Shown here: positions 7,940 through 17,385 of the stretch, one piece after another
How the letters are laid out: the number at the start of each line of letters is the position of its first letter
Position numbering within the stretch: the stretch's first letter is position 1
NCBI GenBank assembly: GCA_019694475.1
Contig: JAIBBX010000002.1
Span: forward strand, 372,001 to 436,000
Reading direction: 5' to 3'
Source: Parachlamydiales bacterium
Lineage (GTDB): Bacteria > Chlamydiota > Chlamydiia > Chlamydiales > SM23-39
DNA length: 64,000 bases
Made by a program: the position numbers and the translations under genes
Notes under the pieces: generated by a model
The model's input: only the letters and a program-made list of their open reading frames with translations
What the model was told of the DNA's origin: nothing
The model's database searches: none

Positions 7940-9229
7940 ATGCGGCAAAAACCAATCACAGTAGCCACCATCATCCTTGCCGGCGGGCATGGAAAGAGGC
8001 TCCACCCCCTCACTATCAATCATTCGAAGCCTGCGATCGCTTATGGAGGCAGATACAGGCTGATCGACATCCCAATCTCCAATTCGATCAACTCTGATTT
8101 CCGCCAAATCTTTGTGATTGCGCAGTATCTTTCTGGAGAACTTCAGCATCACATCAGCCAAACCTATCATTTCGATACATACAATCCTGGCTCCGTTGAT
8201 GTATTGACCCCTCAAGAAAATGAAAAGGGGGAAAAGCAATGGTTCAATGGAACGGCCGATGCTGTGAGAAAAAACCTCCCAACAATTTTAAAATCTACAG
8301 CCGACTATTTTTTGATTCTGGCCGGCGATCAGCTCTACAACATCAATTTCCAGGACATGGTTGCCTTTGCCCAAAAAACAAAAGCCGATTTGACGATTGC
8401 TTCGATCCCAGTGGTTGAAAAAGATGCGAAACGGATGGGGCTTTTAAAAATCAATCCGAGTGCAAAAGTGCTCGATTTCGTAGAAAAACCGAAAGAGAAA
8501 AAAGTTTTAGAGCGATTCCGCCTAACAAAACCCTTCTATAAACACTGGAAAATGAAACCGGCGAAGGTCGATTCATATTTAGGTTCGATGGGCATCTATG
8601 TGTTCAAACGAAATGCGCTAATCTCCCTTCTCAAACAAGATAAAAGAGAAGATTTTGGGTATCATCTTATCACTACCGCAGTCAAAAAAGGGAAAACGTC
8701 AGCCTACATCTACTCAGGCTACTGGGAGGACATTGGAACGGTTGCTTCCTACTATGAAGCAAACCTGGCTCTTGCTGTGAATGAAAAAGGGCTCAATACC
8801 TACGACGAAACAAATCCGATTTATGCCCGTCCCACTTATTTGCCTGGTCCTAAAATAAGACAAACTCAAATCACCCAGTCCATCATCTGCGAAGGATGCA
8901 TCATAGAAGCAGAAGAGATCACCGGTAGCGTGATCGGCCTTCGCTCGCACATCAAAAAAGGAACCATTATTCGCGATAGCGTCCTCATGGGCAATCATTT
9001 CTATATGCCGCCTGTCCATGAAAACCGTCCCATCATCCAAGAATCGTGGATCGGAGAAAATTGCCTCATTGAAAAAGCGATCATCGACGAACATGTTCAA
9101 ATAGGCAATCACGTCAAACTCATAAACAAGAAAAAATACAAAGAATTTGACGGAGAATCAATCTACGTAAGGGATGGGATCATCATCGTGACTGCCGGGG
9201 CGAAACTTCCCGATCACTTTGAGTTTTAA
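7940..9229 (+). CDS. glgC: Glucose-1-phosphate adenylyltransferase
   Basis: 429 residues. Makes ADP-glucose from ATP and glucose-1-phosphate, the first committed step of bacterial glycogen synthesis. The nucleotidyltransferase signature is ILAGGHGKRLHPLT near residue 12, followed by KPAIAYGGRYRLIDIPISN, the substrate-binding SAKVLDFVEKP and GSMGIYVF, and a C-terminal left-handed beta-helix region. Preceded by GGGGAAGGA. Glycogen genes occur across the Chlamydiae. A perfect 11-bp hairpin follows the stop. No other glg gene is in this window. Confidence 0.93.
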   Translation: MRQKPITVATIILAGGHGKRLHPLTINHSKPAIAYGGRYRLIDIPISNSINSDFRQIFVIAQYLSGELQHHISQTYHFDTYNPGSVDVLTPQENEKGEKQWFNGTADAVRKNLPTILKSTADYFLILAGDQLYNINFQDMVAFAQKTKADLTIASIPVVEKDAKRMGLLKINPSAKVLDFVEKPKEKKVLERFRLTKPFYKHWKMKPAKVDSYLGSMGIYVFKRNALISLLKQDKREDFGYHLITTAVKKGKTSAYIYSGYWEDIGTVASYYEANLALAVNEKGLNTYDETNPIYARPTYLPGPKIRQTQITQSIICEGCIIEAEEITGSVIGLRSHIKKGTIIRDSVLMGNHFYMPPVHENRPIIQESWIGENCLIEKAIIDEHVQIGNHVKLINKKKYKEFDGESIYVRDGIIIVTAGAKLPDHFEF

Positions 9230-9231
9230 AT

Positions 9232-9264
9232 GAGAAATCCGCCGTAAAAAATAGCGGATTTCTC
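9232..9264. terminator. Bidirectional hairpin between convergent genes
   Basis: GAGAAATCCGC at 9232-9242 pairs perfectly with GCGGATTTCTC at 9254-9264 around an A-rich loop. It lies three bases after the glgC stop and eight before the stop of the convergent minus-strand gene, so it can serve both. There is no long T tract on either side. Confidence 0.65.
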
Positions 9265-9271
9265 TAGCATC

Positions 9272-10003
9272 TTAAACTTTTTTATCAGCTTCTTCTAGTG
9301 CAGGTTTTTTCAACAATTGACCTGTCTCTTTAACAGATCTGATTTGCTGCAATAATCTATCCAAAAGATCGCCGATTTGTCCAGGCTTAATAAAGCCTTT
9401 CTCTGTGACTTCTTTTGAAAGAGTTTCAATATCGAGGATGGCGCTGTCATCCGCCGCAATTGGCGCAACTGCATCTAGAGTGAGATCACCCATCATAATG
9501 GCATGAAGGGCCGCCATAACATCGGGATGCACTTCAATGAAGGCTATTTTATCAGTAAGGCCTTTGAAATAAGCTATAAGAACATCTTTGCCTTGTAATT
9601 TATAGACGTCGAGATAACTTTCAACCGTCTCTTTATAGCCATTCGTCTGTGCAAAAGTCCTCAATTCAAAATAACCATCAGGGTTTCCGCTTTCAATCTG
9701 AGCCAAGGCCCTGCAAAGGTTCGAATATTTGGTTGGAATGTCATTTCCATGAAGAATCGTCGCCACTTGCCAAACCAAAATCAACCGATTTTCGCGATCG
9801 CTCTCTAAAAGATCTTCAATCAGACAATCTCCAGTTTTAACACTGCCAATTGATTCGCGGGCTGCCGCATTTTCTGATATGTATTCTTTCGCTGCCCTAT
9901 ATTGCCCTCCAAGAATCAAATTTCGAAAAATTTCTCCTGGAACGGATCCGTAGTCTTCTAATTTCACTGCTGCTGCTGCGCCAACTGGTAATAATGCTGC
10001 CAT
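9272..10003 (-). CDS. Unrecognised soluble protein, possible chlamydial-specific
   Basis: About 243 residues from ATG 10003, chosen because GGAGGG lies just upstream; an ATG at 10015 would add four residues. The N-terminus is Ala-rich (MAALLPVGAAAAVKLEDYG) but not a convincing signal peptide. The rest is mostly helical and acidic and ends in a charged tail (EEADKKV). No family recognised. Size, composition and isolation are compatible with a host-directed protein, but nothing in the sequence proves secretion. Confidence 0.6.
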   Translation of the reverse strand: MAALLPVGAAAAVKLEDYGSVPGEIFRNLILGGQYRAAKEYISENAAARESIGSVKTGDCLIEDLLESDRENRLILVWQVATILHGNDIPTKYSNLCRALAQIESGNPDGYFELRTFAQTNGYKETVESYLDVYKLQGKDVLIAYFKGLTDKIAFIEVHPDVMAALHAIMMGDLTLDAVAPIAADDSAILDIETLSKEVTEKGFIKPGQIGDLLDRLLQQIRSVKETGQLLKKPALEEADKKV

Positions 10004-10109
10004 AAAACCCTCCATGTTTTTTTAGAGAAGGCGGGGACGATACCACTAACAGAGAATTTCGATCAACTCTCTCTTTCCAACAACAACTTCTTCTTGTATC
10101 TTAGAATCC

Positions 10110-10859
10110 ATGCGGATTTGGGCCATAGGCGATCTCCATTTAAGTTTCGGCGTGCAAAACAAAAGCATGGATGTGTTTGGTCCAAATTGGGAGTCTCATG
10201 CCGAAAAAATTGCATCGAATTGGAAGAGCATCATCCACCCCGAAGATCTCGTTCTTGTCCCCGGAGACTTATCCTGGGCCATGAAGCTTGAAGAGGCAGT
10301 TCCTGATCTAGAATGGGTCGATGCCCTGCCCGGCACTAAAGTGATGATCAAAGGCAACCACGATTATTGGTGGGGATCTTTAAACAAAATTGCTCCAGTG
10401 CTCCCCCCTTCTATCCATCTCATCCAAAACAATGTGTTCAATTGGAAAGACGTGACGATCGGAGGGGCAAGACTCTGGGATACGCCTGAATATTCATTCA
10501 AAGAATGGATTGAGTTCAAAGAAAACCCAAGGGCCAAAAAAGTCGACGCTGAAGCGCTTGTCCAGGAAGAATTGGAGCAAAAACTGTTCGATCGCGAGAT
10601 CGAACGGCTCAAATTATCCTTAAGCAAACTCGATCCAAATGCCAAAGTGCGCATCGCCATGACCCACTATCCTCCTATCGGCGCCAATTTAGAACCCTCA
10701 AGAGCTGCTCAAGTTTTGGAACAGCATCAAATCCAGGTTTGCGTATTCGGCCATCTCCATAATTTGAAAAGCGTTCCATTATTTGGAGAAGCCAGAGGCG
10801 TTCGTTATGTCCTCGCTTCATCCGATTACATCCATTTTTGTCCTATCGCAATTCTTTAA
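10110..10859 (+). CDS. Calcineurin-like metallophosphoesterase
   Basis: 249 residues with all the dinuclear metal motifs of the family: GDLH (D-x-H) near residue 7, PGDLSW, KGNHDYWWG, AMTHYPP and the C-terminal VFGHLHNL. It hydrolyses a phosphomonoester or phosphodiester; the substrate is not deducible. No signal peptide, so probably cytosolic. A gene of unknown function follows 41 bp later on the same strand. Confidence 0.88.
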   Translation: MRIWAIGDLHLSFGVQNKSMDVFGPNWESHAEKIASNWKSIIHPEDLVLVPGDLSWAMKLEEAVPDLEWVDALPGTKVMIKGNHDYWWGSLNKIAPVLPPSIHLIQNNVFNWKDVTIGGARLWDTPEYSFKEWIEFKENPRAKKVDAEALVQEELEQKLFDREIERLKLSLSKLDPNAKVRIAMTHYPPIGANLEPSRAAQVLEQHQIQVCVFGHLHNLKSVPLFGEARGVRYVLASSDYIHFCPIAIL

Positions 10860-10900
10860 TTGCGTTTATTGAAGCTCTATTTCATAATACTTTCTGATTT

Positions 10901-12391
10901 ATGGCTTTACAAATTCAAAGATACTCTCCTTTTACCGCCGTGGCGCAACTTGCGCGACGAATTGAAATAGATCCTGAGTGCCGAGCTCACCTAATTCCAG
11001 AACTCGTTGATGGGATTTTCAAATTACACGAAAAAATCGATCCGGATCAATTTCCATACAGGTTTTTCGCCTATCATTTGCGTATAGCTGGGCTTGAAAT
11101 GCAAAAAGCAGAAGGGGATCAGATTCCCATTCTCGCCAAGAAGGTTCAAAGAGCTGTCGAAAACTTAAAACTCGTACACCAGCCGCCAAATAAGCAAATC
11201 CGCTTTGAAAACCAGGTCAATACAGACCCTGCTTTGAAAGAAGCCTTTGATGAAAAGAGTGCAGAGAAGATCCGCTCTCGCGCTTTGGAATTGGAACATA
11301 TTGAAAAAGAGCAATTGCAGCAACTTTATCTCTGGGCTGTTGAGAATTGGGATGTTCCGGTCCTTGACCGGATTTTGAGGAAGTGGACGATATCCGACCA
11401 AAACATGGATGCGCTTGTTGCTAAGGCTCTTCAGATAGATCGTTTTGCAACGATTGCCGATGCAATCGTTCTCCTCCATCTACCTAACCTTGCGGATGAT
11501 CTAATCGATCGAGTGATCGATTGGTTCGATGAGACCTCTGGAGAAATTTATACAGAAATCGCCGGGGTCATTGCAGATATTGAAGCTGCCTTAGAAGAAG
11601 CTGCAGGGAAAGCAAAACAGGAATTTTTCGTTGTCTCAGCAGACGTTTCCAAAGATCAAGTAAATCAAATGCTCGACAAAACCACTTCTTTATTCCCTGT
11701 TCCTAAAAAAGAAGACGAAGATACGGCTCTCGGCGTCGCCTATTGCTTGTGGAATGAAATTGTCGATGCATGGAAAAAAGGCGAGTTCACTCCATCCAAA
11801 TTGAGGGATGATCTGCAGCATGTTCTCGAAATATTGGATAAACCGATGCAGCCAAGATCAGGGCGCGATTCTTCTTCTAGAGGCCCCTCAAAAGGCTATG
11901 GCACATTTGTAGAGATGGGCGATCTTCCGTTTGCCATGGCGGGCATTCCCGAAACCGATCAAAAAGCCGATGGGCTTCCTGAAACTGATGAAAAGTACGA
12001 TCCGCACGAATTTTTTGCCGAAATCCACGATGGCATTGAAAAAAACCAAACAGATGCAGTGCGACGAATGATTTTAAGCCGCAAAGGAAAGCAACTTTCG
12101 GTCGATGAACTGCGCGATCTTTTGAATCATGCGATGCAAAATCATTATGACTGCCTGGAGGCCGTTTTAGAGAGCCCTAAAATCAGCAAAGACGTGTTTA
12201 TGGAATATTTTCTTACGGCTCTCTATCAGGATAATTGGGAAAAATTGATCCTATATTTTTTGGCCGTGGATATATTCAAAACTTTAACTTTTGAAGAACT
12301 TTTGCCCTTCACAGAGAAGTTTGCAACTGCTAAAGGACAGGCCATTCAGCAACTATGGCAAGACATTTTAATTAGAGCGCAAGAATTGTGA
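10901..12391 (+). CDS. Unrecognised 496-residue acidic helical protein
   Basis: No known domain recognised. Largely helical and acidic, with an N-terminal segment (residues 1-120) rich in alternating Leu/Ile and charged residues. A low-complexity linker near residues 325-345 (RSGRDSSSRGPSKGYG) divides it from a C-terminal helical domain (about 365-496). No signal peptide and no TM segment. Two-domain organisation with a Ser/Gly/Arg linker is common in secreted chlamydial proteins, but that is only a suggestion. Confidence 0.6.
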   Translation: MALQIQRYSPFTAVAQLARRIEIDPECRAHLIPELVDGIFKLHEKIDPDQFPYRFFAYHLRIAGLEMQKAEGDQIPILAKKVQRAVENLKLVHQPPNKQIRFENQVNTDPALKEAFDEKSAEKIRSRALELEHIEKEQLQQLYLWAVENWDVPVLDRILRKWTISDQNMDALVAKALQIDRFATIADAIVLLHLPNLADDLIDRVIDWFDETSGEIYTEIAGVIADIEAALEEAAGKAKQEFFVVSADVSKDQVNQMLDKTTSLFPVPKKEDEDTALGVAYCLWNEIVDAWKKGEFTPSKLRDDLQHVLEILDKPMQPRSGRDSSSRGPSKGYGTFVEMGDLPFAMAGIPETDQKADGLPETDEKYDPHEFFAEIHDGIEKNQTDAVRRMILSRKGKQLSVDELRDLLNHAMQNHYDCLEAVLESPKISKDVFMEYFLTALYQDNWEKLILYFLAVDIFKTLTFEELLPFTEKFATAKGQAIQQLWQDILIRAQEL

Positions 12392-12487
12392 GCGGAATTT
12401 CAGACGTTGGTATAGATTACGATACTTGGAAATCGGCACAGAAAGTGCCTCAAGATAAGAAATAACACCGCTGCAAAAGGATTTCGT

Positions 12488-12724
12488 ATGGTTCCAGTTA
12501 AATATCAACCTCATCCAGCCGCTATTCCACCTTCAGATAATCCTCCCTCGGCAATTTCACCTATTGCGATTCAATTTTACTCTCCTCTCGGCGGAAGAGG
12601 CATTACCTCTCCAAATTCTAAATCAGATAGGAACAGCGGCCTTAACATTCAGCGCGTAAGTAGTGCGGCAAGATATGTCATAGTCGGCAAAAACCATTCG
12701 CTTAGAATGGCATCTGATGAATAG
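12488..12724 (+). CDS. Small Pro/Ser-rich ORF, doubtful
   Basis: 78 codons starting MVPVKYQPHPAAIPPS. It is preceded by AAAGGA seven bases upstream, a fair ribosome binding site. Composition is Pro/Ser/Ile-rich, with no recognisable fold. It lies between the convergent 496-residue gene and oprB-like gene; 12392-12749 holds nothing else apart from a weak GGCAC/GTGCC hairpin at about 12435-12449. It could be a short real gene, the start of a truncated gene, or chance. Confidence 0.3.
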   Translation: MVPVKYQPHPAAIPPSDNPPSAISPIAIQFYSPLGGRGITSPNSKSDRNSGLNIQRVSSAARYVIVGKNHSLRMASDE

Positions 12725-12749
12725 GAATTTGAAGCGATTTCAATAGAGC

Positions 12750-14033
12750 TCAATAGATATTGATGCCGATTTGAGCACCAATGCAAAAGGCATTGGGGAT
12801 ATGCCTTCCCTTCGGATGGATAATGTATTGTAGATCTGGCGCTATATAAAACCAGGGCGTGAATTGGATCCAGTAATTGAGTTCCAGAACCGATTCAAAA
12901 TTTTGCGGCTCTATCCCTGCTCGGCTCTGCACTTTCGCTTGGTCCCAGCTGTATTTGCCATAGATGTATCCTAGGTTCAAAGCATCATTTGGCCTATTGG
13001 GGATTGGTCCCGTACATACCACCCCGCAGTTAAAGAAAAAAGGGAAAAGGTTTCTATTCGGCGGAGCATAAATGACCGATAGGAATGGCGTAATTCCTTG
13101 CGTCTTTCCCCATCGATATACCATTTGGTCAAAAAGAAGGTAATAACAAGGGTCTCCTTGCTGTGTGCCCCCAAAGAATTTCGGCTCACTGCCAGTCAGA
13201 TAAAAGAAGCCTGCCTTGTAATTGCCCGGCATTCCATGATCTTCTTTCTCTTGGTTTACAAGAACACACCATTCGGTGATCCAAATAACGCCATTTGTGC
13301 TTTTGAAGGTGAAATTGACGCCGTGGTATTTATTCTTTTTGATGTTGCTATTGGCATTGTAAACGGCAAATTTTGCAGAGAGACGCTTATAAGGCTTGAA
13401 AAAGAGATAGGCTCCCCAGGTGGAGTTGGGATAAGCGGTAAATGGAACGTTGAAGAAAATGGAAATCGGGTTTCCATTGAATCCATTGTTGACAAATCGC
13501 CAATACAAGGGAGAGCAAAAAAAATCGTTCCCTGCATCCAGACGGCCTGCCTTGAAGGCTAACTGGCCATCCAGGAGCGTCTGCATAAAATAGAGTTCAT
13601 TCAGCTTGACTGTTTGAGAGCCGAATACCTGCTGTACAGGAAATTGATTATGGATCTTTCTTTGAGAAAGGCTCGTACCTGTCCGCCATACGGCTGAACT
13701 AAAAATATCAAATCCTTTCCAGCCAGCAGGCGTGAAATCGATATTGATCGATAGGCCATAAGAGCCTGCATAAGCAAATCCTCGGGCATCGCCGCCCACA
13801 GGATTGCCAACCATATCTGTTGTAAAAGAAGAGAGGATGGTGACCCCGTTTTCAGCCATTCTTTCCTTGAATGCGCTATGATTTCCGATCATAGCGGATC
13901 CAGTTTCGGGCCTGAACCTCATCTTTTTATTGTAATAATATTCCTGAACCTCTTTGTGCCTTTCTTTTTCGTTCCGAAAATAGGCGTGGCAAAGAAGCGG
14001 GCTAAGAAGAAGCAGGCAGAAATACAGCCTCAT
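12750..14033 (-). CDS. OprB-type carbohydrate-selective outer-membrane porin
   Basis: 427 residues with a signal peptide (MRLYFCLLLLSPLLCHA). Repeated amphipathic aromatic beta-strands follow, and the protein ends in an aromatic residue (...GINIY), as for outer-membrane barrels. OprB-like segments include the glycine-rich N-terminal strands (FAYAGSYGLSINIDFTPAGW), LNELYFMQTLLDGQLAFKAG, RLDAGNDFFCSPLYW, and the late strand ESVLELNYWIQFTPWFYIAP. It probably forms a diffusion channel for sugars. A porin of this family occurs in Chlamydia (CT_372, from memory). It overlaps the upstream gene by 4 bp. Confidence 0.85.
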   Translation of the reverse strand: MRLYFCLLLLSPLLCHAYFRNEKERHKEVQEYYYNKKMRFRPETGSAMIGNHSAFKERMAENGVTILSSFTTDMVGNPVGGDARGFAYAGSYGLSINIDFTPAGWKGFDIFSSAVWRTGTSLSQRKIHNQFPVQQVFGSQTVKLNELYFMQTLLDGQLAFKAGRLDAGNDFFCSPLYWRFVNNGFNGNPISIFFNVPFTAYPNSTWGAYLFFKPYKRLSAKFAVYNANSNIKKNKYHGVNFTFKSTNGVIWITEWCVLVNQEKEDHGMPGNYKAGFFYLTGSEPKFFGGTQQGDPCYYLLFDQMVYRWGKTQGITPFLSVIYAPPNRNLFPFFFNCGVVCTGPIPNRPNDALNLGYIYGKYSWDQAKVQSRAGIEPQNFESVLELNYWIQFTPWFYIAPDLQYIIHPKGRHIPNAFCIGAQIGINIY

Positions 14034-14980
14034 TGAATCTGCTCTTGGAGGGCTTCCAGATCAGATGTCTTCAGGCTGTTTCGTTTGGCAAGCAGTTTTT
14101 GCACCATTTTCTCTTTTTCATCCTCGTCGATCCGCCGGTAAAAATCGGCGATATATCCCATCACTTCGGCGATTTCATCTTGTGCAGAAAGATGAGGAAT
14201 CGCCTTCCGAATGGCGAGCCTGAACAATTCATGCTCTCCATTTGCAGAAAGGAAGCGGATGATTTCTAAAAGAAGGGGCAGATCGATCTCGCTTTCTAAA
14301 AGACGGTGCATCGCGATATTGGCATCTCCAATATCAGTGCTTGCAATGAGACGGATCTTTAAAAAATCTAGCCAGTGAGGATCCGCTACATATGCGGAAA
14401 ACCCTTCAATCAATTCCGATGCATAGAGCGAATTGCCACTATCGAGAAGATCTGAGATATAGTCTGAAATAAAATCTTCCAAATCATGAGCGCAATATTC
14501 GGAAATCGCCTGAAAAATCTCTTCCGGATCTGCTCCGGAATCGGCATTCTCATCCAGCACCTCAAGCAGGTTGGCCAAGGCGTCTTGAATCGGCTCATCG
14601 CTATCGACTTCTCCTTGATCATACAGAGAAATCCGGTGGTCCATCTCATCGCAAAAAATGGAAAGGGACTGCTTTTCAGGAATGAGCCGCCGCCAAAGTT
14701 CAAAAACGATCAAATAAAAAGGATCCCGTTCTTCCTCTCCGGCCTCATCAGGAAGCAGCAAATCGGTCAGCTCCTCGGGCGTATCGCACTGTTCGGCAAA
14801 TTGATGAAGGCTGTGCCGGTTGATTTTCACTCCTTTTTGTTCCAGACGAACAAAAAGTTCCTCAAGAGAAACTTTTCTTAAGTCCTCTAGAGCCCAAGGT
14901 TCTGCCGAAACGGTCGGGTCTTCAGCAGCATTCAATCGTAAAAGATTATAAAGAGCTTTTGTTTGAAGCATAATTACCAT
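14030..14980 (-). CDS. Unrecognised acidic helical protein upstream of the porin
   Basis: 316 residues, very acidic, predicted all-helical, with short helix-turn-helix units in the C-terminal half (SEIDLPLLLEIIRFLSANGE, HELFRLAIRKAIPHLS). No signal peptide and no TM. ATG at 14971 (MLQTKALYNLL) is an alternative start. The stop overlaps the start of the oprB-like gene (ATGA), so the two are co-translated; whether they work together is unknown. Confidence 0.6.
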   Translation of the reverse strand: MVIMLQTKALYNLLRLNAAEDPTVSAEPWALEDLRKVSLEELFVRLEQKGVKINRHSLHQFAEQCDTPEELTDLLLPDEAGEEERDPFYLIVFELWRRLIPEKQSLSIFCDEMDHRISLYDQGEVDSDEPIQDALANLLEVLDENADSGADPEEIFQAISEYCAHDLEDFISDYISDLLDSGNSLYASELIEGFSAYVADPHWLDFLKIRLIASTDIGDANIAMHRLLESEIDLPLLLEIIRFLSANGEHELFRLAIRKAIPHLSAQDEIAEVMGYIADFYRRIDEDEKEKMVQKLLAKRNSLKTSDLEALQEQIQ

Positions 14981-15042
14981 CGATTGTAAAGGGCCTAGAA
15001 AAATCCTTCAACTTTTTCCTCTGGGGATCTATCATCTACCCT

Positions 15043-15477
15043 ATGCAGAAGCGAACTTTTTTACTGATGGAAATCCTGATCGCCTTGTCTCTAGTCGCTC
15101 TTTGCATCGTCCCTTTGGTTAGAAATCCTTTTGAATGGACGAGGAGCGAGTTTAAAAAACTCGAGCTTCTCGAGCAGGAGAGGCTCGCTGATTGGACTTT
15201 CACTGAAATCAACGAAATGTTCCTCAAGCACGAAATCCCCTGGAAAAAAATCCCCAAACTGCATGAGACGGCGGGCCCCTTCCCGCTCCCTGATGCTAAA
15301 ATCCAACTACCAGGAAGAAAGGACAAAAAAGTCTCCCGGTCTTTTAGTTTGAGGGGGCAAGGGAAGAAAGACGGTACATCGGGGCAAGAATATAGACAGA
15401 TTTACGTAACGATATTGATCAATAAAGAGTCTTATGTCTTCCGACTCCCTTTTCAAAAACTTCCTGTAGCGAAATAA
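15043..15477 (+). CDS. Type II secretion pseudopilin-like protein
   Basis: 144 residues. The N-terminus MQKRTFLLMEILIALSLVAL is a class III (prepilin-type) signal: short basic leader, then a hydrophobic stretch with Glu at the fifth position of the mature part, as in pilins. The usual Gly before the cleavage site is replaced by Arg-Thr. A short soluble head follows. It is a likely minor pseudopilin of the type II secretion system, whose chlamydial genes lie near pepP-mutL (CT_569-575, from memory), as here. Confidence 0.7.
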   Translation: MQKRTFLLMEILIALSLVALCIVPLVRNPFEWTRSEFKKLELLEQERLADWTFTEINEMFLKHEIPWKKIPKLHETAGPFPLPDAKIQLPGRKDKKVSRSFSLRGQGKKDGTSGQEYRQIYVTILINKESYVFRLPFQKLPVAK

Positions 15478-15525
15478 TTCGACTCTTTGGCATAGCGTCA
15501 TTAATAGAGAACAAAAGGCCTATGC

Positions 15526-17385
15526 ATGTCCCATCATGAATCATTTCATCCTCACATTCCTTCTACTACCCATGTGAGGGAATTTACCCCGAGGGCGGTG
15601 ATCCTGGGGCTGATTTTTGGATTTTTCTTTGCGGTAGCCAACGGCTATTTAGCCCTAAAGATCGGCAGTACCATCTCAGCCTCCATTCCAGCAGCAATCA
15701 TGTCGATGGGGATATTGCGGCTCCTTTTCAAAAATACAACCGTTCTAGAAAACAACCTAGTTCAAACCATTGCCACCGTGGGCGAGGGGTTGGCTGCCGG
15801 CGTGATTTTCACGATCCCGGCCCTCATCTTGCTGGGAGACACTCCATCCATCACCCGCATTTTCTTTCTCTCAGTACTAGGCGGCATCCTCGGCATTTTG
15901 TTCATGATCCCAATGCGCCGGTTTATCATCGTTGAAGAGCATCGGAAACTGCCATTCCCGGAAGGAACCGCTTGCGCCGAGCTCATCAAAGCTGGAGAAA
16001 AGAGCCACCATACAGCGATTTTTGCTTTGTGGGGCTTAGGCGCTGCAGCGATCTATAAAATTTTCTCGAATGCACTCTTCGTTTGGAAAGAACAAGTCTC
16101 CTGGGTATTCGGTTCATTGAAAAAAAGTGAGTTTTCCATCGATGCTACCCCTGCTCTTTTGGGCGTCGGTTATATCATCGGCCCTCAGATTTCGGGTCTG
16201 ATGTTTGCAGGCGGGGTCATTGCTTGGTGGGTCATCATCCCGCTGATCGTCGAATTTGGAACCGGTGCTGCGGCCATTTATCCTGCCACTACCCCAATTG
16301 CCCAAATGGGACCAGATGAGATTTGGAGTAATTACGTCCGCTATATCGGAGCTGGATGTTTGGCTACAGGAGGCATTTACAGTCTTCTCAAAATCATCCC
16401 TCTTCTCTACAAAACAATCCATCACAGCTTCAAAGAACTTTTCAGCGGGCTTTTGAAAAGATCCCACCTCCCAAGAACTGAACGGGACATCTCTCTTGCA
16501 TGGTTGATCCTTGGCTCCTTAGCGATTATCCTCATCCTTTGGCTGACTCCATTCTTTGAAATGAACCTGCTCACTGTCTTATTGCTTGCGATTCTAGGGT
16601 TCTTCTTTGTTGCGGTGACCTCGATCACAGTCGGCCTGGTCGGATCTTCTTCCAACCCTGTTTCCGGTATGACTATTACGACTCTGCTCCTCACCTGCAT
16701 TATCTTCGTTCTCCTTGGCTGGACCGAAAGAATCTATCTGATTTCAGCTATGATGATGGGTTGCGTCTCTTGCTGCGCGATTTGCATGGCGGGCACCACT
16801 GCCCAGGACCTCAAAGCGGGCTATATCCTCGGCTCAACTCCAATCTATCAGCAGGTGGCAGAAATCCTCGGGGTCTTTCTTCCCTCTTTAGCTCTTGGAT
16901 ATGTCGTCTATGCGATGAACCAGGCTTTTGGAATTGGCTCTAGCGTGATGCCAGCTCCGCAGGCTACCTTGATGTCGATGGTTGTCGAAGGGGTCATCAG
17001 CGGAAACCTACCCTATTCACTAGTCGGGATCGGCGTTCTTCTAGGGATTGCCATGATCGTTTTAAGAATTCCGGTTCTTCCTTTTGCTCTGGGTGTTTAT
17101 TTGCCACTATCCCTCTCGGCTGCTACAATGGTGGGCGGTCTAGTGAGAGGCTATGTCAATCGAAATAAAACCAATGAGATGGCACAAGAACAGGGCATCC
17201 TGCTTGCATCGGGTCTTATCGGAGGCGATGCATGCATAGGCATTCTTCTCGCTTTTGGAACGCTTGCTGGAATTATTCCTGCCGACAAGCCAGGCTTTTT
17301 GCCAGACTGGTTTGCCCTCGTGACGTTCGGTCTCTTGGCGATCGGCCTCGGGTTTTACTCCATCAAAAAAAGAAAAGGAATCTAA
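15526..17385 (+). CDS. OPT-family oligopeptide transporter
   Basis: 619 residues with about 15 hydrophobic helices. OPT signatures include the NGYLALKIGSTISASIPAAI-type segment near the N-terminus, PEGTACAELIKAGE, VGSSSNPVSGMTI, AGTTAQDLKAGYILG, and the late GLIGGDACIGILLAFG. It imports peptides or metal-chelate complexes across the inner membrane, probably proton-driven. It is inserted among pseudopilin-like genes, and its 3' end overlaps the downstream reading frame. Its last codons (IKKRKGI-stop) lie on an A-rich tract, which matters for that next gene. Confidence 0.92.
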   Translation: MSHHESFHPHIPSTTHVREFTPRAVILGLIFGFFFAVANGYLALKIGSTISASIPAAIMSMGILRLLFKNTTVLENNLVQTIATVGEGLAAGVIFTIPALILLGDTPSITRIFFLSVLGGILGILFMIPMRRFIIVEEHRKLPFPEGTACAELIKAGEKSHHTAIFALWGLGAAAIYKIFSNALFVWKEQVSWVFGSLKKSEFSIDATPALLGVGYIIGPQISGLMFAGGVIAWWVIIPLIVEFGTGAAAIYPATTPIAQMGPDEIWSNYVRYIGAGCLATGGIYSLLKIIPLLYKTIHHSFKELFSGLLKRSHLPRTERDISLAWLILGSLAIILILWLTPFFEMNLLTVLLLAILGFFFVAVTSITVGLVGSSSNPVSGMTITTLLLTCIIFVLLGWTERIYLISAMMMGCVSCCAICMAGTTAQDLKAGYILGSTPIYQQVAEILGVFLPSLALGYVVYAMNQAFGIGSSVMPAPQATLMSMVVEGVISGNLPYSLVGIGVLLGIAMIVLRIPVLPFALGVYLPLSLSAATMVGGLVRGYVNRNKTNEMAQEQGILLASGLIGGDACIGILLAFGTLAGIIPADKPGFLPDWFALVTFGLLAIGLGFYSIKKRKGI